From positions 1 through 64,000 of the forward strand of contig CAYRDC010000014.1 of NCBI GenBank assembly GCA_964422925.1: DNA of 64,000 bases, in the 5' to 3' direction. This document shows, in pieces, positions 28,558 through 37,359 of this stretch. This DNA is from CAYRDC01 sp964422925 (lineage in GTDB: Bacteria > Bacteroidota > Bacteroidia > Chitinophagales > S012-47). The translations under genes were made by a program, and so were the position numbers. The notes under the pieces were generated by a model. That model saw only the letters and a list, made by a program, of their open reading frames with translations, did no database searches and was not told the DNA's origin. The first letter of the stretch is position 1. Every line of letters starts with the position of its first letter.

Positions 28558-29826
28558 TTAGTGAATAATCCATTGGTTGTTGTTAAAAATTGCAAGGGGC
28601 TTGCCCGTTAATTCCCTCTCAAAAAGCGGAGAATTTACCGACTTGGAAACTGAAATTTCCGGGCGAAAAATCCATTTCCCTTTAGGATCAAATATAGTCA
28701 AATTTGCTTTTTGACCTTCGGCTATTTTCGGCACGGGCAGGTGCAGGATTTTTCTTGGGTTTATAGCAAGCAATTCTATCAGCCGGCTTAAGGTAATTTT
28801 TCCCTGCAAAGCTGTCCAGGCTGCGGCAAAAGCTGTCTGCAAGTTAATAATCCCATGCTCCGCGTATTCAAATTCTTTTCGTTTGGTATCGATATCCTGG
28901 GGGTTATGGTCCGAGCAAATAGCATCTATGGTACCGTCCCGCAAACCCCGTATCAATGCATTAATATCTTTCCGGCTGCGCAGCGGGGGTAGCACCTTGT
29001 AATTGGTATCATAACTCTCCAGCAGGCTTTCGTCCAGCAACAAATGGTAGCTGCTCACAGAAGCGCTGACGGGGATGCCCCGGTTACGGGCATTTCTTAA
29101 CAGCTGCACTGACCGTGCCGTGGAAATTTTCAGGAAATGGCAGCGGGATTCGGCATACTCTGCCAGGTAGATGTCGCGGTTCACCATTAATTCTTCGGAC
29201 AGGGCCGGGTCACCAGGCATACCCAGGCGAACGCTTACCGGCCCTTCATTCATCTGCCCGTGCAGCGAAACCGAAGAGGTGCGGGGCATATTCAGAACAA
29301 GCCCGTCAAAGGCCTTGACATATAACAGGCTTCTTAACATCAGCCCGGCCCGGGCAAGCGGACGATCGGCATCCGTAAATCCCACAGCCCCTGCATTGGC
29401 CATATCCAGCATGCCGGTGATATCATTCCCTTCCAGGTTCATGCTTACCGCCCCGTAAGGAAAAACTTCCACCGCGTGCCCGGATGTCGTATTCAGGATG
29501 TATTCAATGCCTTCCTTGCTGTGGAGGGGAGGTTGTGTGTCTGGCCTTACAGCCACCCCGGTAAACCCACCGGCCGCGGCAGCGGCTATTCCGGTATGCA
29601 AATCCTCCTTATACTCAAACCCCGGATCGCAAAAGTGGGCATACAAATCAAACCAGCCCGGTGAACAATGGGCATTGCGGGCACTCCATTCTTTGATTTT
29701 GGGAGGGGCTTTGAGGTTTTTGCCAACAGCGGTAATTCTTCCTTGCCTGATCAGGATATCAGCAATACGGTTATGAAAGGGTCCTCCGGGATCAATTATC
29801 TTGACGGAACGGAGCAGAAGGTCCAT
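28558..29826 (-). CDS. dihydroorotase-like protein lacking metal ligands
   Basis: 422-residue amidohydrolase-fold protein close to class I dihydroorotase. The canonical DxHxH is D60-L-Y-A-H64, so the first metal histidine is Tyr. The HAE(D/N) segment is replaced by NMPRTSSVS, and the HVSTA histidine region reads HFLKISTA. SDHNP near residue 310 is kept. Loss of several ligands argues against dihydroorotase activity. Similar non-catalytic paralogues exist in this phylum and in Pseudomonas, where one supports aspartate transcarbamoylase assembly. Role here is unproven. Confidence 0.83.
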   Translation of the reverse strand: MDLLLRSVKIIDPGGPFHNRIADILIRQGRITAVGKNLKAPPKIKEWSARNAHCSPGWFDLYAHFCDPGFEYKEDLHTGIAAAAAGGFTGVAVRPDTQPPLHSKEGIEYILNTTSGHAVEVFPYGAVSMNLEGNDITGMLDMANAGAVGFTDADRPLARAGLMLRSLLYVKAFDGLVLNMPRTSSVSLHGQMNEGPVSVRLGMPGDPALSEELMVNRDIYLAEYAESRCHFLKISTARSVQLLRNARNRGIPVSASVSSYHLLLDESLLESYDTNYKVLPPLRSRKDINALIRGLRDGTIDAICSDHNPQDIDTKRKEFEYAEHGIINLQTAFAAAWTALQGKITLSRLIELLAINPRKILHLPVPKIAEGQKANLTIFDPKGKWIFRPEISVSKSVNSPLFERELTGKPLAIFNNNQWIIH

Positions 29827-29863
29827 AAAAGATATTGTCGGTTATGACCGGTCAACCGGTGGA

Positions 29864-31873
29864 TCATCCCGGTAAAAGCCTTAAAAAGGCTATTTCAATA
29901 CCCAGGAAGACCAGGGCAAATATAAGGCAAAGTTTCCACAGTGATTTCCCGTGGCGTGCTTCCCCGGCCACAGCCGCCACTGATGCGGAAGCCGGGTCTA
30001 TGACCCGGTAGCCCATGGGTATATACTTTTCGGCAAGGGTTGCGTTGCTCAGCCAGCCGGTTTTCGATTCCGTGCGGTCGTAGTTGAATGAAAGGTAATC
30101 GATTATTTCATTATCCTTCAGCGAAACGGCATAATTGCCGGCCTGCCGGATGAATTTCCCGGTGCTGATCAGTACTTCACGGCCCAGGAGCCTTTGCGGG
30201 GGCAAGATATCGGTGTGGCTGTTTGTAAGGTGCAGTACTTCATCGCCTGAAATGGCCTGGCGAATTCTCGCGGTTTGCTCTTTCCCAACGGTCAGGCTCC
30301 GGTTGGTTTGCCCGCTTCGCAAGGCAGCCATTTGTATCATCGAAACGGCAAAAAAGGCTGACCGTGGCAAATCAGTGAATTCCGGATCAAGGGCCGTTGC
30401 AAACAGGTATGCCATCCCTTTGCCGGCCGGCAGGGCATACAGGAACGGATCTCCGCTGCCAAGCGTCATAAGAGGTTCTCCTTCCGCGGTTGAACCCGTT
30501 TTAATCCGGTAATAACGCTTCACCGAAGGCAGTTTTACCTGTTCCGGGATTTGCTCAAACACGTTTTCAAACAAACCATGTCCGGTCACTATCTGCTTTA
30601 CAGCATCCCCGGATTCCAGCAGCGGTTCATAATGCACCGGAGATAATTTCCGCAGGAAATCATTCAACGCTGTGACGTTGTTCCCATAGCCGGGAAATAC
30701 ACAAAGATTGCCCCCTGAGAGGATGTATTCTTCAAGTGCGTCAGCTAACCCTGAACCGGTACTGGCCACCTGGTTCAGCGCAATCAAATCGTAATCCGCC
30801 AGGGAGCTGTAATCCACCCGGGTAACCGGGATTTGATCTACCAGGAAGAGTTCGGGATCATTCAGCGCGCTGAAATATGCGGCAGCCGGACCTCCGTTCA
30901 GCACCAGGGCTTTTAAAATAGGCTTCACGTAAAAGTTCAGGTACAATGTATCATCGAAATGGACAGCAGCATCCTGAATCTCCACCCATCCGGTATTCCA
31001 GCCATTCTGCGGGAATGTAAAAACTATGGTATCCGTGGCGGAACTGCCGGCCGGGATACTGACCTGGCTGATGGCTTTTCGCTCCCCGTTCAGGAACAGC
31101 CATACCGGAACCTGCTCCGCATCCGACTCCCCGTAATTATGCAGGTACACCAGCATCCGGTTACTGCGGTTCAGCAAAAAAACAGGCGCATCCAGGACTG
31201 CTGAATCAATGGAGATATTGGTGCGTGCAGCCGGATGAAGCGGAACGAGCGTAATATCCAGGGTGCTGTCGGGTTTCAGGTCAGTGATAGAAGTTTGGAA
31301 GTCTGAAAACAAATAAACCGGAATAACCTTGCCTTCGGGCAGGCCGGATTTCATCCGCTGCCGGATCTGGTCCAGAGTGAGGGTCTCCGGGGTAAGCCGG
31401 ATTTTTGCCAGTTCATTCAGGGTTTCTTCACGGGTAAGCAACTGATTGCCCGAGGAGGGATGGTTGGTCAGTAGTAAAAACCGAACATCCGGTTCAAAGC
31501 TTTTCACCAGGGAAGCCGCTTCTTCACGAGCCTGCTCCAATAAGGAGATTTCCTCGCCCGGGGCATCCATACTGAAACTGTTGTCAATATACAGGCCGGC
31601 CACCTTCGCAGGGCCCTTCGGGGTTTCCCCTTCCTCCGAAAGGTACGGCCTGGCAAAAGCCAGCACCAGAAATGCCAGCGCCAGTAAGCGGGCTGCCAGG
31701 ACCAGCAGGTGTTTCAGCCGGCTGCGAGAGGCAGTTTCGTCCTTCACCTCTCTCAGAAAGCGAACATTGCTGAAATACACCTTGCGGAACCGCCTGAAGC
31801 TAAAAAGATGTATCACCAAAGGGATAGCCAGAATCGTTAACGCCCAAAGAAAACCAGGATACAAGAAGTGCAT
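29864..31873 (-). CDS. BatA-domain membrane protein with von Willebrand A-like region
   Basis: 669 residues. The N-terminus is the BatA double-membrane domain (MHFLYPGFLWALTILAIPLV, then helix at about 55-75 ending FARPYL). A von Willebrand A-like segment begins GLYIDNSFSMD, with DxSxS kept. Ig-like and glutamine-amidotransferase-like segments follow, and a last membrane helix (LCLIFALVFLGIEIAFLRLL). Probably assembled in the inner membrane with periplasmic domains. A TAACTTTG -7 box sits eight bases before the start (31881-31888). Confidence 0.85.
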   Translation of the reverse strand: MHFLYPGFLWALTILAIPLVIHLFSFRRFRKVYFSNVRFLREVKDETASRSRLKHLLVLAARLLALAFLVLAFARPYLSEEGETPKGPAKVAGLYIDNSFSMDAPGEEISLLEQAREEAASLVKSFEPDVRFLLLTNHPSSGNQLLTREETLNELAKIRLTPETLTLDQIRQRMKSGLPEGKVIPVYLFSDFQTSITDLKPDSTLDITLVPLHPAARTNISIDSAVLDAPVFLLNRSNRMLVYLHNYGESDAEQVPVWLFLNGERKAISQVSIPAGSSATDTIVFTFPQNGWNTGWVEIQDAAVHFDDTLYLNFYVKPILKALVLNGGPAAAYFSALNDPELFLVDQIPVTRVDYSSLADYDLIALNQVASTGSGLADALEEYILSGGNLCVFPGYGNNVTALNDFLRKLSPVHYEPLLESGDAVKQIVTGHGLFENVFEQIPEQVKLPSVKRYYRIKTGSTAEGEPLMTLGSGDPFLYALPAGKGMAYLFATALDPEFTDLPRSAFFAVSMIQMAALRSGQTNRSLTVGKEQTARIRQAISGDEVLHLTNSHTDILPPQRLLGREVLISTGKFIRQAGNYAVSLKDNEIIDYLSFNYDRTESKTGWLSNATLAEKYIPMGYRVIDPASASVAAVAGEARHGKSLWKLCLIFALVFLGIEIAFLRLLPG

Positions 31874-31976
31874 AGCAGGCCAAAGTTAATAAATGCCGTA
31901 CGTGCTGAGAGATAACGTATGAAATGGGCCGGAAAGCATAACAGAAAGCCGTAAAAGCTGTAAATTTGTCCACGTC

Positions 31977-32013
31977 CGGGATATAGCTTCCCGCCCCAAG
32001 CGAGACCATCCCG
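31977..32013 (+). repeat. tRNA-Pro-like repeat, copy A (short)
   Basis: The tRNA-Pro 5' end (CGGGATaTAGCT) is joined through a TCCCGCC-CCAAG-type hairpin to the tRNA-Pro 3' end (CCATCCCG). All internal arms are missing. It lies 17 bp before the GIY-YIG start. Confidence 0.7.
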
Positions 32014-32029
32014 TCCGAAAGAATAAAAA

Positions 32030-32302
32030 ATGTTCTTTATCTATGTTTTGCAAAGCCAAAAAACCCACCGGTATTATGTGGGACAAACCGAAGATATTCC
32101 TGCCCGGTTGCTCAGGCATAACAGCGGAATGATGAAATCAACCAAACACGGAGTTCCGTGGAAATTATTGGTTTCACTACCGTGCAGCACCCGGTCAGAG
32201 GCTATGCAATTGGAAAAAAAGATAAAAAGCAGGGGAATTAAACGCTTTTTATCAGATAACAATTTGATTCGGGATGTAGCTTCCCGCCCCTGGCGGTATT
32301 AG
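32030..32302 (+). CDS. GIY-YIG nuclease-domain protein
   Basis: 90-residue single-domain protein. FFIYVLQSQKTHRYYVGQT carries the variant GIY...YIG core (IYV...YVG), with the Arg in PARLLRHN and Glu in MQLEKKIKSRG completing the catalytic set. The last 12 residues (IRDVASRPWRY) are encoded by the start of tRNA-Pro-like copy B, so the gene runs into the repeat. It is the only plus-strand protein gene between 17.8 and 55.8 kb. The nearby repeats and remnant start at 32366 suggest it belongs to a mobile or duplicating tRNA-linked unit. Confidence 0.88.
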   Translation: MFFIYVLQSQKTHRYYVGQTEDIPARLLRHNSGMMKSTKHGVPWKLLVSLPCSTRSEAMQLEKKIKSRGIKRFLSDNNLIRDVASRPWRY

Positions 32303-32363
32303 AATATCCCGCTTGAAGCGGGAGGGGGCGTGGGGTCGTCCCACCAAAGACGGGACCATCCCG
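32270..32363 (+). repeat. tRNA-Pro-like repeat, copy B (full length)
   Basis: It begins CGGGATGTAGCT and ends CCATCCCG as in the true tRNA-Pro, and shares GGGGGCGTGGGGTCG with it. Where the D, anticodon and T arms should be there are three hairpins of the TCCCGCC...GGCGGGA kind, at 32282-32296, 32307-32323 and 32339-32355. It cannot be a working tRNA. Confidence 0.75.
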
Positions 32364-32412
32364 GCAGAAAAAAAATAATTGTTCTTTACCTTTATCAGTT
32401 AAGGTTTTTGTT
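32364..32412 (+). pseudogene. remnant of a second GIY-YIG gene
   Basis: The DNA after copy B (AAAATAATTGTTCTTTACC) resembles the GIY-YIG start region, and TTTATCAGTTAAG...TTCGGGATG resembles the gene's 3' end before copy B. The centre is deleted. This puts the true tRNA-Pro in the same position relative to a GIY-YIG end as copy B. Confidence 0.5.
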
Positions 32413-32487
32413 CGGGATGTAGCTCAGTCCGGTTAGAGTACACGTCTGGGGGGCGTGGGGTCGCGAGTTCGAATCTCGCCATCCCGA
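32413..32487 (+). tRNA. tRNA-Pro(GGG)
   Basis: Acceptor stem CGGGATG/CATCCCG, anticodon stem CACGT/GCGTG around loop CTGGGGG, so anticodon GGG; T-arm GTTCGAATC intact. CCA not encoded. Frames predicted antisense to it are artefacts. It is surrounded by tRNA-like repeats but itself looks functional. Confidence 0.95.
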
Positions 32488-32494
32488 CATGAGT

Positions 32495-32524
32495 AAAGCC
32501 TTTGCCTCTTCGGTAAGGGCTTTT
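32495..32524 (+). terminator. terminator of tRNA-Pro
   Basis: AAAGCC...GGCTTTT imperfect stem with TCTTC loop, eight bases after the tRNA and ending in four T. Confidence 0.6.
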
Positions 32525-32542
32525 CTATTTTCCGAAATCTTG

Positions 32543-32605
32543 CGGGAGCGCCTGTGGCGTCCCGGTGGTGTGGGGTCGTCCCGCCCAAGGCGGGACCATC
32601 CCGAC
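32543..32605 (+). repeat. tRNA-Pro-like repeat, copy C (3' part)
   Basis: Hairpin CGGGAGCGCC-TGT-GGCGTCCCG (32543-32564), then GTGGGGTCG, a perfect TCCCGCC-CAA-GGCGGGA hairpin (32579-32595) in place of the T arm, then CCATCCCGAC exactly as in the tRNA 3' end. The 5' end is missing. Confidence 0.7.
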
Positions 32606-32611
32606 AATAAA

Positions 32612-32637
32612 AAAGCCGGAACACAGGCTCCGGCTTT
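32612..32637 (-). terminator. terminator of the rpoBC-DUF3467 transcript
   Basis: Nine-bp stem AAAGCCGGA/TCCGGCTTT with an eight-base loop, followed on the minus strand by seven T. Lies 21 bp past the DUF3467 stop. Confidence 0.85.
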
Positions 32638-32658
32638 ATCTTTTTATGACCAATAGAT

Positions 32659-32976
32659 TTAAGCCTGGGCTGTCGGCCCGCCAAAGTTCATCGGCAAGCC
32701 GGTGACCTCCTGACTGTCATCTATTTCCCCATGCACGGCTTCAAACTTTTTAATGTTTTCAGCCAGGGCTTTCATAAAGCGCTTGGCATGCTGAGGAGTC
32801 AGTAATATCCGGCTTTTCACACGTGCCTTCGGTACGCCAGGCATTACCTTGATAAAATCCATCACAAATTCTGAATGTGAATGTGTGATTATCGCCAGGT
32901 TGCTGTATATCCCTTCGGCTACTTCTTCCGGAAGTTCAATATTCAGCTGTTGTTGTTTGTTTTCTTCGTCAGCCAT
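32659..32976 (-). CDS. DUF3467 protein
   Basis: 105 residues from the ATG at 32976 (MADEENKQQQ); the longer frame to 33081 overlaps rpoC and is rejected. Core features: IYSNLAIITHSHSEFVMDF and KSRILLTPQHAKRFMKALAENI, the DUF3467 pattern. Function unknown. It follows rpoC by 13 bp ahead of the shared terminator, so it is made with RNA polymerase. Confidence 0.88.
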   Translation of the reverse strand: MADEENKQQQLNIELPEEVAEGIYSNLAIITHSHSEFVMDFIKVMPGVPKARVKSRILLTPQHAKRFMKALAENIKKFEAVHGEIDDSQEVTGLPMNFGGPTAQA

Positions 32977-32989
32977 GAGTTTTGTTTTT

Positions 32990-35900
32990 TTAAGATTCAG
33001 TACTTTTTTGGCTACTGTCTGAAAGGCCTTCCACAATGGCCTGGTCGGTACCGTCATCACCGCCATTGCCGGTTGCTTCACTCATCATCCGCTCATATTC
33101 ATCTTTGGAACCAACGATCAAGCGTTCAAATTTCCTTAATCCGGTACCGGCTGGAATGGTATGACCCACCACCACATTTTCTTTCAGGCCAATCAGGTTA
33201 TCCTGACGGCCGGCAATGGAAGCCGAGCTCAATACCTTGGTAGTTTCCTGGAACGCAGCGGCCGACAACCAGCTCTTGGTTCCCAGCGAGGCACGGGTAA
33301 TGCCTTGCAACATGGGAGTTGAAGTGGCCGGAACCACATCCCGGTACTGAACCAGTTTGCGGTCGTTTCTGCGCAACATGGAATTTTCTTCCCGCAACTG
33401 GCGCAAGCTAACGATCTGTCCTTCTTTCAGGTTGGGAGAATCGCCTGCATCGATAACCACTTTCTTGTCGTAGATTTCATCATTCACCCTTACAAAATCG
33501 AACTTATCGACAGCTTCTCCTTCCAGGAAGCGGGTATCACCCGGATCAATGATTTTCACCTTACGCATCATCTGGCGAACGATTACCTCAATGTGCTTGT
33601 CATTGATCTTCACCCCCTGCAGCCGATACACTTCCTGGATTTCATTTACCAGGTACTCCTGAACCGCAAACGGCCCCTTAATAGATAAGATATCTCTCGG
33701 AGTGATGGCTCCGTCAGTCAGCGGGTCGCCTGCCCGGACAAAGTCGTTGTCCTGTACCAGGATATGTTTAGTCAGGGGAGCCAGGTATTTTTTGATTTCA
33801 CCGTCCTTGGCTTCAATCAGGATTTCACGGTTACCCCGCTTGATGCCTCCGAACTTAACCACACCGTCTATTTCAGAAACCAGGGCCGGGTTCGAAGGAT
33901 TCCTGGCTTCAAACAATTCGGTAACCCTTGGCAAACCTCCCGTGATGTCTTTAATGGCGCCATGCTGCCTCGGAATCTTTACGAGGATATGTCCGGCACT
34001 TACTTTATCCTTTTCACTCACATTGATATGGGCGCCCACCGGAATATTGTAGGTTTTTACCACTTCCCCGGCTGAATCCAATATCAAAATGGAAGGAATC
34101 CGGCTTTTATCCCTGGATTCGATGATCACTTTTTCGCGGTGGCCGGTTTGTTCGTCCGATTCTTCCCGGTAAGTGACGCCTTCTATGATGTTTTCAAATT
34201 TGACTTTACCGCTGACTTCCGAAAGGATAACGGCATTGTACGGATCCCAGTTACAGATCAACTGGCCTTTCCTGACTTTTTGCTTGTTTTTGATATGCAG
34301 TTTGGATCCATAGGGTATGTGGTAGGAATTCATCAGTTTGCCGGTTTTCTCATCGCGAAACCGGATTTCACCGGTCCGGCCAAGCACTACTTGATGTTTC
34401 TCACCATCTTCATCCGTAAAGGCTACTGTACGGATATCATCAAACTCTGCTACGGAATCGAATTTTGCCAAGTGTTGTGATTCGGAAACCGCGTGTGAAG
34501 CCGTACCACCAACGTGGAATGTCCGAAGGGTCAGCTGTGTACCTGGTTCACCGATCGACTGGGCGGCAATGATACCTACCGCATCTCCAATTTGGGCCAT
34601 CCGGTTATTAGCCAGGTTCCGCCCGTAACATTTCACGCAAACCCCGTATTCGGTTTCGCACGTTAGCATCGAGCGGATTTCAACCATTTCGATGGCTGAG
34701 TCTTCGATTTTTTTGGCAATTCCCTCAGTGATTTCCTCCCCGGCTTTTACGATCAGCTCATCCGTTATCGGGCTATAGACATCGTGGAGGCTGGTTCGTC
34801 CTAAAATCCGTTCAGACAAGGGTACGACTATGTCTTCGTTATCTTTCAGGGCGGTCACTTCCAGCCCGCGAAGTGTGCCGCAGTCTTCTTCCGTAATCAC
34901 CACATCCTGGGCCACGTCTACCAGCCTCCGGGTAAGATACCCCGCATCAGCTGTTTTCAGAGCCGTATCAGCCAGACCCTTCCGGGCACCGTGGGTTGAA
35001 ATAAAGTATTCCAAAACCGACAGACCTTCTTTCAGGTTGGCCAGGATCGGGTTTTCAATAATTTCCCCGCCCGAGCTACCGGATTTCCTGGGTTTTGCCA
35101 TTAAACCGCGGATACCTCCCAGCTGGCGGATCTGTTCCTTGGAACCCCGGGCTCCGGAATCCAGCATCATGTACACCGGATTGAAGCCCTGCTTATCGGC
35201 CGCCAGTTTACGCAACAGGTTTTCGGTAATCCGGTTATTAACCCGGGTCCAGATATCGATGATGGCATTGTACCGTTCATTTTGGGTGATCAGACCCATA
35301 TTATAATTTTCCCAAACCTCATTCACTTCGGCCTGGGCCTCTTCCAGCAGTTCAAATTTTTCTTCAGGCACGATCAGGTCAGACAGGTTGAATGACAATC
35401 CGCCTTTAAACGCCCAGTAGAAGCCCATGTCTTTGATTTTGTCAAGGAACTCTACGGTACGCGGCACATCGGTACGTGAAATGATCAATGAAATCACTTC
35501 CCGGAGTGCTTTCTTGGTCAGCAACATATTGATAAATCCGACCTCTTCAGGAACCACTTCATTGAACAGCACCCTTCCCGTGGTAGTTTCCACCATCTCA
35601 TCTACCAGTTCACCGTCTTTCCATACCTTGACTTTCACATTGATAAAGGCATGAAGATCCAGTTGGCCTTCATTGTAGGCAATGATTACCTCTTCCGGTG
35701 AGTAGAATATTTTCCCTTCTCCCTTAACGGGTTGTTCTTTGGTGCTTTTCCGGCCTTTGGTGATATAGTATAATCCAAGCACCATATCCTGCGAAGGCAG
35801 GGTAATGGGAGTTCCGTTTTGCGAATTCAGGATATTATGAGCCGAGAGCATCAGCATCTGGGCTTCAAGGATGGAAGCATGACTCAGCGGCACATGCACA

Positions 35901-37342
35901 GCCATCTGGTCACCGTCAAAGTCTGCGTTAAAAGCGGCACAGACCAGCGGGTGCAATTGGATGGCTTTTCCTTCGATCAGCTTGGGCTGGAAAGCCTGGA
36001 TACTGAGCCGGTGCAGAGTGGGTGCCCGGTTTAGCAGTACAGGATGGCCTTTCAGGATATTTTCCAGGATACCCCAGATAACCGGTTCCTTGCGGTCGAC
36101 CAGCTTTTTGGCTGATTTTACGGTTTTCACAATGCCACGCTCGATGAGCTTGCGGATGATAAAGGGTTTGAAAAGTTCAGCAGCCATATCCTTGGGCAGG
36201 CCGCATTCATAGAGCTTCAGTTCGGGGCCTACAACGATAACCGAACGGCCGGAATAATCCACCCGTTTCCCCAGCAGGTTTTGCCGGAAACGGCCTTGTT
36301 TTCCTTTCAGCACATCGCTGAGCGATTTCAGGGAACGGCCTCCTTCAGCCTTTACCGCGTTGGATTTCCGGGAATTGTCGAACAGGCTGTCGACAGCTTC
36401 CTGGAGCATACGCTTTTCATTGCGCAGGATCACTTCAGGCGCCTTGATCTCCAGCAGGCGCTTCAGGCGATTGTTCCGTATGATTACCCTGCGGTACAGG
36501 TCGTTGAGGTCGGAGCTGGCAAAACGGCCGCCATCCAGCGGAACCAGGGGCCTGAGTTCCGGGGGAATTACCGGCAAATATTTGATTACCATCCATTCGG
36601 GACGGTTTTCCACGTGCTGGTTTGCATCGCGGAAAGCCTCCACCACGCTTAACCGTTTCAGGGCTTCCGCCTTGCGTTGCTGGGAAGTCTCTGTGTTGGC
36701 TTTATGACGCAGTTCATAACTCAATGAATCCAGGTCGATCCGGGCCAGTAGGTCACGGATGGCTTCGGCTCCCATGCGGGCAATAAATTTATTGGGGTCT
36801 TCATCGTCCAACATCTGGTTTTCCTTGGGCAGTGTTTCCAGGATTTCCAGATACTCTTCTTCACTGAGAAGATCCATTTTGCTTACCCCGTCTGTCTCTT
36901 TTACCCCCGGCTGTATCACCACGTACCGCTCATAATAGATGATGCTTTCCAGTTTTTTGGAAGACAGCCCCAGGAGATAGCCGATTTTGTTGGGTAAAGA
37001 CTTAAAATACCAGATATGGACCACGGGAACCACCAGTTCGATATGGCCCATCCGTTCCCGCCTGACTTTTTTCTCCGTTACTTCCACCCCGCAACGGTCG
37101 CAGACGATCCCTTTATAACGAATACGTTTATACTTACCGCAATAACATTCAAAATCTTTGGTCGGTCCAAAGATCCGTTCGCAAAACAGGCCGTCCATTT
37201 CCGGCTTGTAGGTCCGGTAATTAATGGTTTCAGGTTTTTTGACTTCGCCATGAGACATTTCCAGAATCGAATCAGGCGAAGCCAGGGAAATGGTAACCCG
37301 GTTAAAATCTGCTATGACTTGTTTATCACGTTTGAAAGGCAT
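32990..37342 (-). CDS. rpoC: RNA polymerase beta' subunit
   Basis: 1450 residues. The catalytic NADFDGDQMAVH loop holds three Asp for Mg2+. The N-terminal zinc site (CYCGKYKRIRYKGIVCDRCG) and the second zinc site (CETEYGVCVKCYG) are intact, as is the trigger-loop region GEPGTQLTLRTFH. 17 bp after rpoB. Confidence 0.98.
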   Translation of the reverse strand: MPFKRDKQVIADFNRVTISLASPDSILEMSHGEVKKPETINYRTYKPEMDGLFCERIFGPTKDFECYCGKYKRIRYKGIVCDRCGVEVTEKKVRRERMGHIELVVPVVHIWYFKSLPNKIGYLLGLSSKKLESIIYYERYVVIQPGVKETDGVSKMDLLSEEEYLEILETLPKENQMLDDEDPNKFIARMGAEAIRDLLARIDLDSLSYELRHKANTETSQQRKAEALKRLSVVEAFRDANQHVENRPEWMVIKYLPVIPPELRPLVPLDGGRFASSDLNDLYRRVIIRNNRLKRLLEIKAPEVILRNEKRMLQEAVDSLFDNSRKSNAVKAEGGRSLKSLSDVLKGKQGRFRQNLLGKRVDYSGRSVIVVGPELKLYECGLPKDMAAELFKPFIIRKLIERGIVKTVKSAKKLVDRKEPVIWGILENILKGHPVLLNRAPTLHRLSIQAFQPKLIEGKAIQLHPLVCAAFNADFDGDQMAVHVPLSHASILEAQMLMLSAHNILNSQNGTPITLPSQDMVLGLYYITKGRKSTKEQPVKGEGKIFYSPEEVIIAYNEGQLDLHAFINVKVKVWKDGELVDEMVETTTGRVLFNEVVPEEVGFINMLLTKKALREVISLIISRTDVPRTVEFLDKIKDMGFYWAFKGGLSFNLSDLIVPEEKFELLEEAQAEVNEVWENYNMGLITQNERYNAIIDIWTRVNNRITENLLRKLAADKQGFNPVYMMLDSGARGSKEQIRQLGGIRGLMAKPRKSGSSGGEIIENPILANLKEGLSVLEYFISTHGARKGLADTALKTADAGYLTRRLVDVAQDVVITEEDCGTLRGLEVTALKDNEDIVVPLSERILGRTSLHDVYSPITDELIVKAGEEITEGIAKKIEDSAIEMVEIRSMLTCETEYGVCVKCYGRNLANNRMAQIGDAVGIIAAQSIGEPGTQLTLRTFHVGGTASHAVSESQHLAKFDSVAEFDDIRTVAFTDEDGEKHQVVLGRTGEIRFRDEKTGKLMNSYHIPYGSKLHIKNKQKVRKGQLICNWDPYNAVILSEVSGKVKFENIIEGVTYREESDEQTGHREKVIIESRDKSRIPSILILDSAGEVVKTYNIPVGAHINVSEKDKVSAGHILVKIPRQHGAIKDITGGLPRVTELFEARNPSNPALVSEIDGVVKFGGIKRGNREILIEAKDGEIKKYLAPLTKHILVQDNDFVRAGDPLTDGAITPRDILSIKGPFAVQEYLVNEIQEVYRLQGVKINDKHIEVIVRQMMRKVKIIDPGDTRFLEGEAVDKFDFVRVNDEIYDKKVVIDAGDSPNLKEGQIVSLRQLREENSMLRRNDRKLVQYRDVVPATSTPMLQGITRASLGTKSWLSAAAFQETTKVLSSASIAGRQDNLIGLKENVVVGHTIPAGTGLRKFERLIVGSKDEYERMMSEATGNGGDDGTDQAIVEGLSDSSQKSTES

Positions 37343-37359
37343 GGAATACCTCCTGTTTA

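Noticed and set aside
32395..32684. minus-strand frames of 70 and 83 residues
   Set aside because: Antisense to tRNA-Pro; DSNSRP-type translations are well-known artefacts over tRNA genes.
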